DNA of 64,000 bases from Flectobacillus roseus (GTDB lineage Bacteria; Bacteroidota; Bacteroidia; Cytophagales; Spirosomataceae). Location of the stretch: NCBI RefSeq assembly GCF_030056665.1, contig NZ_JASHIG010000013.1. One strand, 5' to 3'. The notes below the pieces were generated by a model that saw only the letters and a list, made by a program, of their open reading frames with translations, was not told the origin of the DNA and made no database searches. Within the stretch, counting starts at the first letter, position 1; each line of letters starts with the position of its first letter. The translations under genes and the position numbers were made by a program. Below are positions 44,922-53,304 of the stretch, one piece after another.

Positions 44922-47639
44922 TTATAACTGATTCCCGATATAGGCTAAACATTGCATAGCAGACAAACCCCACTGTGCTACGGCATTGGTCGAAACTTCC
45001 CCTTCTTGGATAGGTCGCAAAACTAATGGCGGATTGATAGTCGTTAGTTTGCTTGATGGCTTTTTAAAACCACCTTCTCCTTTATAAAACTCATCCCATG
45101 CTCTTTGCGCTAATTTAGCATCTTTGAGATGATAAGCGGCAAATGCTGTCAATCGGGCGTGACCTTGTGCTAGATTTAGTTTGAAGTTTTTTCCTAAATA
45201 TGCTTTTTGTTCTTCATCTGTACCATTATATAATTCACAATATTTCAGCCAAGCAGACTTAAATTCTGGCATATCTACTAGGTCAATTAATTCAAAACAG
45301 ATTTCTGTCAAACCAAAAACTGCACTCAAATGAGATACAGATATTTTGTCGACAGGCTGTGGCGCAAATTTTCCTGTAGCAATTTCCATAATACCCTCCC
45401 CATGAAAAAATCCTTTGGGTTGTGTGGCTATGGTACGCATACTATTGAGCAATTTATTCTTCATTTGTTCATTGCCAGTACGTTCCCACTCAGTTAGCCA
45501 TGCCGAAGCCAATGCCCCCCAGTCTGTACCAAACGACATAGATACGAGCTTTTTATCTGGGTCATTTTGGGGCGGTTTTTGACCAATTTTTCTACCAGGA
45601 ACTACTTCTCTCAAGGTTTTATCTCCATTAATTTGCTCTCGCATCAAATCGCCAATACGCTCATCAGCAGTGAGGTAATAGTAAAATCTACGGTTGGCAG
45701 CTGTACTGATTCTCAATTGTTTGGCACTACATCCCCAATGTTGCACATTATGGCGCGAGCCCAAAGGACTAAATCTTCCGATATGATGAACATCCACTTC
45801 GCCCGTATGACGAGTCATGGCTTCTGCCATCGCAAATACCTCTTTATTTCCTGTTCTCAAAAAATAATACCATAACCAAAGGTCCGTCGAAAGTTCGGAG
45901 TTGTCCCAAGCAAAACCACCCACATCGTAGCGCCAAACATGACGGTCATTGTCGTAGGTGTGCATAACATCGCCATAATTCCAGAATCCATACCAACGAC
46001 GTTCTTCTATTTGTCGTTGATAATAGTTAAAGTAAAAAGCGAGCTGTTCTTCAATGGCTTTGTGTTTTTCGGAGCTAGCATTGGGCAAACTAATAGCATT
46101 ACCAAAAACACGAGCTTGAATAAATTGTTCTGGCAAAACCATGAGTCGAGGCGGATTTTCTATGTCTTCAGAAAGTTTACTCAAGGTTTCATGCGATGGC
46201 GTTGCGGTAAATGTTTGAATAAAAAATTCGCTAGTGCGGGCAGTACCATACGGGCGACCAAATTCAGGCTCATAATCTTCGTAGGTAATATCCAAGCCAT
46301 CTCTTTGTTCTTCAAAAGTGAGTTGCCCCATGCCATCATGATAAAAACGCAAATCCATAGCAGAGGCTTTGGGCGCCCAAAACCAAAGTGTCATTTGGGC
46401 AAGGTCTGTCTGCGCCTGACGAATATCAATTTGTGCAGGATAGCTTTGCCAAAAATGCCTAAGTCCCAACGAAAGTCCACCCGTCGGAGTACCCAAATAT
46501 GCCAAACCGCTAGCTCGCTGACCACTCGCTGACTGAATCCAGCCATAGCCCGCTTTGGTTCTTTTCTGAATATCAAACCCATCACAAGAGCCTTGAAATA
46601 AGGTGTAATCGCCAAATGCAGGAATATATTTAAGTAAGTCTTGGATATTTTGCGGTAAGGAATTGACCGATTTTCCTTCAAATTGCGATTGCGTTACGTC
46701 TTTTCCTGGATTGCGTCTGAGTCCCGAAAGACCTTGGATAGCTTCGGCAAAAACACCTCCATTTTGCCCTACAAAACGAATATGTCGATTATAAAGAGCC
46801 GTATCTTTTAGTAAAGTATCAAAGCGAAAACCGATTCCTTTGATAAAATCGTGGTTTTCATCGGCATCATACACAAACGAATGAATGGCACGAATGGAGT
46901 CTGAATTTTCGTAAAAATAAAGACGTAATACAAAAGGTAATAGCTGTTTGCCTTGGGTACTCTGATGAATTCCCTCGACTTTTATCAAGGCTCGAACACT
47001 TCCCTGATTTTCTATTTGTACTTTTTGAATGGTACTTTCAAAACCTTGTAATTGTGTATTTTCCGCCCAGTCACCATCAGCTTGGTTTTGTACTTGCAAG
47101 ATGAGTTTTCCGTTTTGGGCAACTAATTTTTGTTGTGCATGAAAAAGCGATTTAATGATGGTATTACCCTTCTTGGCAATCTCACAACGCATTTTTCCTG
47201 TGTCAACGACAATGATATCCTGACTCTCATTGACTTGTAATTTGCCAGCTTGCGGTTTTTGCCCAATTTTAACACGCCAATTTTCGGCTAATTTTTCTTG
47301 TGCGCCAATAGCAAAAGCCGACCATTTGACACTACCATCTGGCCAAAATGCCAGCGGCCAAGTTTGGCTATTTTGAACAGTATCGTTTTGTAAAACAGCT
47401 AAAGGCGTTTCTCTCTTGACCAATCCTTTGGGCCAAGGAATACCCCATGTGGTGCCTTGCACCGTGCTCGGAGCTTGTCCTGACAGCCAGTGTAAATTTG
47501 CTCCTTCTGTGGCTGGAATCAGATTTTTAGTTTGATGTTCCGTAGCTAAAATTTGATGAGAAGCCAATGTTCCAGCAGTGCTTGCTAATAAGGTATTTTT
47601 AACGAAATCTCTTCTTGAAACTTGAAATTGTTTTTTCAT
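44922..47639 (-). CDS. Exported rhamnogalacturonan lyase-like protein (PcRGLX/PL26-type architecture)
   Basis: 905 residues. A Tat-type signal (SRRDFVKNTLLASTAG, twin Arg at 9-10) is followed by three regions resembling PcRGLX first, second and third domains: a RIFT-barrel-like segment (about 45-125), a large beta domain (about 130-480) and an alpha-rich toroid-like part (about 520-890; WYGFWNYGDVMHTYDNDRHVWRYDVGGFAWDNSELSTDLWLWYYFLRTG). Exo-rhamnogalacturonan lyases of family PL26 share this architecture, so pectin or other polysaccharide degradation in the periplasm is likely, but activity is not proven. No other pectin genes are nearby. Confidence 0.75.
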   Translation of the reverse strand: MKKQFQVSRRDFVKNTLLASTAGTLASHQILATEHQTKNLIPATEGANLHWLSGQAPSTVQGTTWGIPWPKGLVKRETPLAVLQNDTVQNSQTWPLAFWPDGSVKWSAFAIGAQEKLAENWRVKIGQKPQAGKLQVNESQDIIVVDTGKMRCEIAKKGNTIIKSLFHAQQKLVAQNGKLILQVQNQADGDWAENTQLQGFESTIQKVQIENQGSVRALIKVEGIHQSTQGKQLLPFVLRLYFYENSDSIRAIHSFVYDADENHDFIKGIGFRFDTLLKDTALYNRHIRFVGQNGGVFAEAIQGLSGLRRNPGKDVTQSQFEGKSVNSLPQNIQDLLKYIPAFGDYTLFQGSCDGFDIQKRTKAGYGWIQSASGQRASGLAYLGTPTGGLSLGLRHFWQSYPAQIDIRQAQTDLAQMTLWFWAPKASAMDLRFYHDGMGQLTFEEQRDGLDITYEDYEPEFGRPYGTARTSEFFIQTFTATPSHETLSKLSEDIENPPRLMVLPEQFIQARVFGNAISLPNASSEKHKAIEEQLAFYFNYYQRQIEERRWYGFWNYGDVMHTYDNDRHVWRYDVGGFAWDNSELSTDLWLWYYFLRTGNKEVFAMAEAMTRHTGEVDVHHIGRFSPLGSRHNVQHWGCSAKQLRISTAANRRFYYYLTADERIGDLMREQINGDKTLREVVPGRKIGQKPPQNDPDKKLVSMSFGTDWGALASAWLTEWERTGNEQMKNKLLNSMRTIATQPKGFFHGEGIMEIATGKFAPQPVDKISVSHLSAVFGLTEICFELIDLVDMPEFKSAWLKYCELYNGTDEEQKAYLGKNFKLNLAQGHARLTAFAAYHLKDAKLAQRAWDEFYKGEGGFKKPSSKLTTINPPLVLRPIQEGEVSTNAVAQWGLSAMQCLAYIGNQL

Positions 47640-47756
47640 TATTTATTAGAGGTAAGTATTAGTGCTGAATTGTGAGCATCAGCTCTTTGGTTTTAAATAC
47701 AAATTACTGAAAATAAAGCCTTTACATTTACAATTCGTACCTCACAATTAAAACTG

Positions 47757-47900
47757 TACGAAGGGGTCTAAAACTGTCTATTTCGGATATCGGATGTTAG
47801 ATTTCGGAAGTGTAAGCTTTTATGTTTTGTAAAAATAGAGGTATTTTACTTTATTTCCGAAATCAGAAATCCCAAATCCGCAATTATGGGAAATCCTTCT
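47757..47900 (-). repeat. Family C repeat, inverted copy
   Basis: Read on the minus strand, GGATTTCTGATTTCGGAAATA, GTAAAATACCTC, TTTTTACAAAA and CTTCCGAAATC follow the same order as at 14383-14505. Confidence 0.6.
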
Positions 47901-47936
47901 TACAGCCCTAACGCACAATTCACTACTCAAAAAAAA

Positions 47937-47970
47937 ATAGCTATCAAAAAATTTCTGATAGCTATCCGTT
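47937..47970 (-). terminator. Terminator after isocitrate dehydrogenase
   Basis: Arms ATAGCTATCA (47937-47946) and TGATAGCTAT (47956-47965) are perfect. On the minus strand a run of eight or more T follows. It is 43 bases after the stop. Confidence 0.8.
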
Positions 47971-48007
47971 TTCATACAAGATAGGATGAACAGGTTAGTT
48001 CAACTTA

Positions 48008-49432
48008 CTATTGTCCTTGACCTAGTGAATAAGCGGCTTTACCATCAAACTCATATAGGTTTTCTGTTTTAATCACATCTATGCCTTGCGAAATGGCCTT
48101 CTCCAACAACGCTGGAATTTGTGCGCTAGAGCCAAGTCCCTTAAATCTACATCTCCAGTGGTCTGTACAAAATGTTTCAGGGAAGCCTTCTGGCCATACC
48201 TTGATTCCTCGGTTGGTAATCATACTTAGTTCCAAACCTGCATGATTTAGCTGACTTACTTGCGCTGCCAAATCATCTGCCTGATTACCAGACCAGTGTA
48301 CAAACAAATCTACTCCAACGATTTCCTTTTTGGCAGGCGCTTTACGCACGTACTTCGGTAAGTACATTTGAGCTCCTTCAGCGTACTCAACGGCTTGAAG
48401 TTGCTTAGGTTTTTGACCAAGATTGGCAATAACCGCTTGAGCAAATTCCTTTGTACCAACCTTTTGAGTACTTGTTCCCTCCTGATAGATATCGTAAGTA
48501 TGAATACCGTCCTCGATGGTTTTGAGCCAAGCATTTTGTACCTTTTCCGCTACTTCCATCTGACCAATATGTTGTAGCATTAAGATAGCACCTTGCAATA
48601 ATCCTGATGGATTGGCTACATTCTGACCAGCTCTTCGTGGTGCAGAGCCATGAATCGCTTCAAACATGGCACATTCCTCACCGATGTTGGACGAACCAGC
48701 CAAGCCTACCGAGCCTGCTATTTGTGCGGCAATGTCTGATAGTACATCACCATAAAGATTTGGCACCACAATTACATCGAAAGCCTCAGGCGTATCAGCC
48801 ATTTTTGCTGCTCCAATATCAATAATCCAGTGTTCATTTTCAATTTCTGGATACTCCAGAGCTATTTCGTCGAATACCTTATGGAACAATCCGTCGGTTT
48901 GCTTCATGATATTGTCCTTGGTGAAGCAAGTTACTTTTTTACGTCCGTTATGCTTGGCATATTCAAAAGCATAGCGAACGATTTTCTCACAACCCGGGCG
49001 ACTGATGAGTTTTAGACACTGTACAACTTCGTCGGTTTGTTGGTGCTCAATACCTGCATAAAGATCTTCTTCATTTTCGCGGATAATCACAATATCCATC
49101 TTAGGGTGCTTGGTATCCACAAACGGATGCAGACTTAAACAAGGGCGAACATTTGCGTACAAGCCCAAAAACTTACGAGTGGTTACATTAAGACTCTTAT
49201 AGCCCCCTCCTTGTGGAGTAGTAATGGGTGCTTTTAAGAATACTTTGTTTCGGCGTATAATATCCCACGACTCTCTAGCAATACCCGAGGTATTACCAGA
49301 TAAATACACCTTTTCACCAATGTCAATTGTCTCGATTTCAATTTTTGCTCCTGCGGCAAGAATGATTTCTAGAGTGGCATCCATAATTTCTGGTCCGATA
49401 CCATCTCCTTTTGCAACTGTAATTTTTGTCAT
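48008..49432 (-). CDS. icd: NADP-dependent isocitrate dehydrogenase
   Basis: 474 residues from the ATG at 49432; the frame extends to a TTG at 49465, but MTKITVAKGDGIGPE is the family-typical start. It oxidatively decarboxylates isocitrate to 2-oxoglutarate in the TCA cycle. Signatures: GDGIGPEIMDATLEI (about 8-22), SLNVTTRKFLGLYANVRPCLSL, VIIRENEEDLYAG, NLYGDVLSDIAAQIAGSVGLAGSSNIG, and EAIHGSAPRRAGQNVANPSG (the cofactor-binding loop, with Arg-Arg consistent with NADP). The extra C-terminal domain (about 345-474; VDLFVHWSG...ISQGIDVIKTENLYEFDGKAAYSLGQGQ) is that of the Thermus-type enzyme. Single gene with its own terminator. Confidence 0.92.
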   Translation of the reverse strand: MTKITVAKGDGIGPEIMDATLEIILAAGAKIEIETIDIGEKVYLSGNTSGIARESWDIIRRNKVFLKAPITTPQGGGYKSLNVTTRKFLGLYANVRPCLSLHPFVDTKHPKMDIVIIRENEEDLYAGIEHQQTDEVVQCLKLISRPGCEKIVRYAFEYAKHNGRKKVTCFTKDNIMKQTDGLFHKVFDEIALEYPEIENEHWIIDIGAAKMADTPEAFDVIVVPNLYGDVLSDIAAQIAGSVGLAGSSNIGEECAMFEAIHGSAPRRAGQNVANPSGLLQGAILMLQHIGQMEVAEKVQNAWLKTIEDGIHTYDIYQEGTSTQKVGTKEFAQAVIANLGQKPKQLQAVEYAEGAQMYLPKYVRKAPAKKEIVGVDLFVHWSGNQADDLAAQVSQLNHAGLELSMITNRGIKVWPEGFPETFCTDHWRCRFKGLGSSAQIPALLEKAISQGIDVIKTENLYEFDGKAAYSLGQGQ

Positions 49433-49735
49433 CTGTGTTTGTGTTATGCTTTGTTTACGACACAAAGTTGAAGTAATATTTTCATAAGTTTTTATTTATG
49501 TTAAAAATAAAATACATAAGTATTATTTATGAATAACAATTTTTCAATCAACGAATAATTTTTTCTCAATATTTAAAACATTCATTATCAATTATTTACA
49601 ATAAATTAAACCTTTGAGAATGTCATGAAAAATTAATATGTATAAATATTCTAAATGTTTAAAATATTATATATAAATAAAAACTTATGATTATTTAAGT
49701 TCAATTTTGTAGTCAAATATTAAAACACATACAAA
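49433..49735. other. Divergent promoter region of icd and sua5
   Basis: Very AT-rich. On the minus strand CAACTTTG (49463-49470) is near the TAnnTTTG -7 box, 30 bases before the icd start. On the plus strand TCAATTTTG near 49700 is similar. No ORF. Confidence 0.4.
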
Positions 49736-50710
49736 ATGATACTTTCAACTTCCGTACAATTAGCAAAGACATATTTAGAAAAAGGCGGCGTCATAGGACT
49801 CCCAACAGAAACCGTTTATGGTTTGGCAGGAAACATCTGGGATCAAGAAGCCATCAATAAAATATTTACTATCAAAGAGCGTCCTAAAAATCATCCATTG
49901 ATTGCGCACGTAGCTCATTGGGAACAGGTGGAAAGTATTGCTAGTTATATTCCAGTGAAGGCTCAACTGTTAGCCGAAAGATTTTGGCCTGGTCCATTGA
50001 CTATGATTTTATCGGCAAAACCAACTATTCCCTCAGAAGCAATTGCTGGTTTGGGTACAATTGCCGTTCGAATGCCAGAGCATCCTTTAGCATTAAAATT
50101 ACTTTCGACAATTCCATTCCCATTGGTTGCTCCAAGTGCTAATCCATTTGGGAAGATTAGTCCTACCTCTGCCATGCATGTATTTTCTTATTTCAAAGGA
50201 AAAATACCCCTAACACTCGATGGTGGAAATTGCAAAGTGGGGCTCGAATCTACCATTATTGGGTTTAAAGATGATGCCGTAGTAATCTATCGTCAAGGAA
50301 TTATCAGTAAGGATGATATCCTTGAAGTGCTTCCCAACACGGCTGTGTATTATGATATAGACAACCAAAGTAATTACCCTGGTAGTCACCGATCTCATTA
50401 TGCCCCAAAAACACCCCTAATCATCACCGAGTCTTTTGAAGAAACAGTCAAGAAATATGCAGATAAAAAGATAGGTCTACTCACTATGGGGACTAGCGGA
50501 GTGGATTTTTCAAGTAGTGCTGAAGTTCGCAACTTAAGCAAAACCGAGGATCTAAAGGAGGCTGCTTCTAACCTCTATGCTCAATTGCATGAACTGGATA
50601 ATCTTAATTTAGACGTAATTATCGTTAAACTTTTCCCTGCGACTAATTTGGGTATAGCCCTTAACGATAAATTATTTAGAGCGTCAAGCCAATTTGACCA
50701 AAATGCTTAA
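49736..50710 (+). CDS. sua5: L-threonylcarbamoyladenylate synthase (Sua5/YrdC)
   Basis: 324 residues. The YrdC domain (about 1-190; GGVIGLPTETVYGLAGN at 18-34, KERPKNHPLIAHV at 46-58, SANPFGKISPTSAMHV, LDGGNCKVGLESTIIGF) is followed by a C-terminal Sua5 domain (about 210-324; YPGSHRSHYAPKTPLII). It makes the threonylcarbamoyl-AMP intermediate of t6A37 tRNA modification in the cytoplasm. This is the two-domain Sua5 form, not the short TsaC form. Confidence 0.93.
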   Translation: MILSTSVQLAKTYLEKGGVIGLPTETVYGLAGNIWDQEAINKIFTIKERPKNHPLIAHVAHWEQVESIASYIPVKAQLLAERFWPGPLTMILSAKPTIPSEAIAGLGTIAVRMPEHPLALKLLSTIPFPLVAPSANPFGKISPTSAMHVFSYFKGKIPLTLDGGNCKVGLESTIIGFKDDAVVIYRQGIISKDDILEVLPNTAVYYDIDNQSNYPGSHRSHYAPKTPLIITESFEETVKKYADKKIGLLTMGTSGVDFSSSAEVRNLSKTEDLKEAASNLYAQLHELDNLNLDVIIVKLFPATNLGIALNDKLFRASSQFDQNA

Positions 50711-50727
50711 AACGAACTAAATCAGTA

Positions 50728-50772
50728 GTTAAAATTTAATCCGCCTGATAATCAGACGGTTAATTTTAAGTA
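50728..50772 (+). terminator. Imperfect terminator-like hairpin after sua5
   Basis: AAAATTTAATCCGCCTGA and TCAGACGGTTAATTTT pair imperfectly around a short AT loop. It lies 18 bases after the stop; a T run is weak. May merge with the family A element that follows. Confidence 0.4.
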
Positions 50773-50797
50773 TGAATGCAAAATAAAATTGCATTAA

Positions 50798-50965
50798 GTA
50801 ATCGTGCAAAGTTTTGTGTTTTAGGCAACAGGCACTAGGCAAAGAGTGTTAAAATGTTTTTTAATAACCACAGCCATGCATTTTTCCAAAGCCCACCGCC
50901 GAAAGCCGTTACCTGAAAGCCCAAAGCTCAACAGTTGAATTTTATTTTGCCCACTCACTTAACTA
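50798..50965 (-). repeat. Family A repeat, inverted copy upstream of sbtA
   Basis: The core at 50891-50920 (GCCCACCGCCGAAAGC...) is the reverse complement of the other cores. The TGCCT run, GGTTTTTAATAACC block and TIR-like ends (GCAAAATAAAATT; GAATTTTATTTTGCCC) are present. Its right end is only 12 bases from the sbtA ATG. Confidence 0.65.
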
Positions 50966-50976
50966 ATTATTATTTC

Positions 50977-51936
50977 ATGAATTCCAACTTACTATTAGAG
51001 AACTTATCTAATCCAGCACTGCTATTTTTTGTTTTGGGAATTGTATCAGTGATGCTAAAGAGTGATTTGAAAATTCCCTCCAATTCTTCCAAGTTTATTT
51101 CATTGTATTTGTTATTTGCGATAGGTTTCAAAGGCGGTCAAGAACTTTCGCACGAAACCTTCAATAGTCAAATTATTTGGGTTATGCTAACAGGTATATT
51201 TATCTCGGTGGCAATACCATTTTACACATTTTTTATTCTTCGGAAAAAATTAAATATCTACGATGCAGGCGCTACGGCGGCGGCTTATGGTTCGGTAAGT
51301 GCTGTAACTTTTGTGACTGCGGTGTCGTATCTCGAAACGCATCACTTACAAATACATGGGTATATGGTTGCCACTATGGCACTGATGGAATCACCAGCCA
51401 TTATCGTAGGATTGCTATTAATTTCGGTATTTGGAAAGGACATTCATCAAGGTATTCAGAAAAAAGAGGCATTTAAACACTCGTTAACCAATGGAAGTGT
51501 TCTGCTAATTTTGGGAAGTTTGATTATTGGTTATTTGGCTAATGCCAAACAAGCAGAAGGTATTAAACCATTTACTAATGATTTGTTTAAAGGCTTTCTA
51601 GCGATATTTTTATTAGATATGGGAATATCGAGTGGAAAAAAATTGACATCCTTCTTTTCCTACGGTTGGTTTCCCATCATTTTTGCAGCGATTATTCCAC
51701 TTGTGAATGGATGTTTGGTGGGATGGGTAACAGGATTTTTTTGCGAACATACTATTGACCGTTTCATCTTGGCGGTTTTGGCGGCGAGCGCTTCTTACAT
51801 TGCCGTCCCTGCTGCCATGAAAATCTCAGTACCTCAAGCAAACCCTGGACTTTACTTGCCTATGACCTTGGCTATTACTTTTCCTATCAATATCACGATT
51901 GGATTACCTTTTTACTTCGGAATAGTATCGATGTAA
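50977..51936 (+). CDS. sbtA: Sodium-dependent bicarbonate transporter SbtA-like permease
   Basis: 319 residues from the ATG at 50977; the longer frame starts with TTG. About ten membrane helices. AIGFKGGQEL (about 45-55), YDAGATAAAYGSVSAVTFVTAVSYLE and AVLAASASYIAVPAAMKISVPQANPGLYLPMTLAITFPINITIGLPFY are the SbtA (DUF897) hallmarks. In cyanobacteria SbtA imports bicarbonate with sodium; here a housekeeping role in carboxylation is inferred. No sbtB gene is visible. A LysR gene lies just downstream, convergent, and may control it. Confidence 0.9.
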   Translation: MNSNLLLENLSNPALLFFVLGIVSVMLKSDLKIPSNSSKFISLYLLFAIGFKGGQELSHETFNSQIIWVMLTGIFISVAIPFYTFFILRKKLNIYDAGATAAAYGSVSAVTFVTAVSYLETHHLQIHGYMVATMALMESPAIIVGLLLISVFGKDIHQGIQKKEAFKHSLTNGSVLLILGSLIIGYLANAKQAEGIKPFTNDLFKGFLAIFLLDMGISSGKKLTSFFSYGWFPIIFAAIIPLVNGCLVGWVTGFFCEHTIDRFILAVLAASASYIAVPAAMKISVPQANPGLYLPMTLAITFPINITIGLPFYFGIVSM

Positions 51937-51968
51937 TTTTGAATGGTGAGTCATTCTGAATTTTTATC

Positions 51969-52007
51969 AAAAAAGCGGTCGAAAAATAGGTTTTCGACCG
52001 CTTTTTT
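51969..52007 (+). terminator. Bidirectional terminator after sbtA
   Basis: Arms AAAAAAGCGGTCGAAAA (51969-51985) and TTTTCGACCGCTTTTTT (51991-52007) are perfect. A and T runs on both sides suit either strand. Position is 32 bases past the sbtA stop. Confidence 0.9.
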
Positions 52008-52032
52008 GATGCTACTATGCTAAATATGAATG

Positions 52033-52051
52033 GCTTAAGACGCAACCATTG
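52033..52051. repeat. REP-like GACGCAA palindrome
   Basis: AGACGCAACCATTGCGTCT is a near-perfect palindrome and is followed by CTAC. Short GACGCAATGCATTGCGTC-type palindromes are common intergenic repeats in Bacteroidota. The hairpin at 44807-44860 shares its core. Confidence 0.5.
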
Positions 52052-52140
52052 CGTCTCTACTGATGGAATACAATTTTAATATAATCACTCAATCGCTCAA
52101 CCACTCACTCACTAAATTTGGAAAGATTCACCATTCAAAA

Positions 52141-53064
52141 CTAATACTTATTGCACCAATCAAATTTTTCCTGAATAATTCGATCTTTTTCTTGATGGAT
52201 AAATTCTAAGAAAGCTTTTGCTACAGGCGAAAAGTTCTTGCCTTTCATCCAAATTAGGTGCCAAATACTTTGAATAGGAAATCCTTTGACAGGAATAATT
52301 TGAACATCACCCATCGATAATTCATTTTTAAGCCCAATCAATGGCATAACCGAATATCCCAAACCTGCCAAAACCGCTTGTTTTACCGCTTCATTGGAAG
52401 TCAATTCCATTTTTTTATGAATAGGAAGCATATTGGCCTGCACAAATTTCTCCATCACATGTCTGGTTCCCGAACCTTGCTCGCGATAAATAAGGGGTAA
52501 AGTTCCCAAAACAGAGGTATCGTAGAGTTTCCTCTCAAAAGCTTGGCGTGTATTCCCAACTAAAAATAGTTTATTGGGCATGAGTTCAACCTTTTCAATT
52601 TGTAGGTGGTCAGGCAATACCGATACCAAAGAAAAGTCAACGTCGTTTTGTTCGAGACTTTCCACTACCTTCACTTTGTTGGTAACATCCAATTTTAGTT
52701 CAATTCCGTCATGTTGACTCATGAAGTCATTCAGAAAATACGGAATGACGTACTTTCCTGTAGAAACAACAGATATTTTGAGTTGACCCACCAATTGCCC
52801 TTTAAAGGCGGCTGTTTTATGGTTTATAGCATATACTTCTGATAGAATTCGTTCAGCAGCAATGGCAATTTCTTTTCCAAAATCTGTAATAAACAACTTA
52901 CGACCAACCACTTCTGTAAGCGGAATAGCGAATTGGTCTTGTAAGTTTTTTAATTGTATAGAAACAGCGGGCTGACTCAAATGTAATTCCTCAGCGGCTT
53001 TTGTCACGCTTTTGGTTTTACTAATCATCAGGAACACCTGCAATTGATGTAATGTATAATTCAT
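52141..53064 (-). CDS. LysR family transcriptional regulator (paralogue 2, next to sbtA)
   Basis: 307 residues, the same length as paralogue 1, with HTH at about 1-60 and effector domain at about 90-300. Differences are concentrated in the hinge and at loops of the effector domain, while the HTH differs at few residues, so both may bind related operators. The closest functional guess is CbbR/CmpR-type control of inorganic-carbon genes, since sbtA lies beside it in convergent orientation. The effector is unknown. Confidence 0.9.
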   Translation of the reverse strand: MNYTLHQLQVFLMISKTKSVTKAAEELHLSQPAVSIQLKNLQDQFAIPLTEVVGRKLFITDFGKEIAIAAERILSEVYAINHKTAAFKGQLVGQLKISVVSTGKYVIPYFLNDFMSQHDGIELKLDVTNKVKVVESLEQNDVDFSLVSVLPDHLQIEKVELMPNKLFLVGNTRQAFERKLYDTSVLGTLPLIYREQGSGTRHVMEKFVQANMLPIHKKMELTSNEAVKQAVLAGLGYSVMPLIGLKNELSMGDVQIIPVKGFPIQSIWHLIWMKGKNFSPVAKAFLEFIHQEKDRIIQEKFDWCNKY

Positions 53065-53304
53065 AGAGATAGCTATAATGATTCAAGAAAATCCTAAACA
53101 AGTAAGGACATAAAATCAAATTTAGTAAAAGTAATAGTCAATATAAAATTGTGCCATTAATCAGAGATACGTCTCCACAGACACATCTGTTATTATAAAG
53201 ATACTTCCAAAATATTATAGCCATAGGTTGTTTAAACGCATTTTGATAGCTTGTCATGGTAGGCAATGCTATTACTAGGATAACTTTGAGAGGGTTTTCA
53301 AAGA

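Larger units (their letters stand above)
47640..48007. other. Intergenic region with family C (inverted) and D repeats
   Basis: Contains a family D tract (about 47650-47750), the inverted family C copy at 47757-47900 and the isocitrate dehydrogenase terminator at 47937-47965. No ORF of substance. Confidence 0.6.

Noticed and set aside
45939..46532. 197-residue plus-strand frame opposite the lyase-like gene
   Set aside because: Antisense to a clear 905-residue protein; its translation has no family features.
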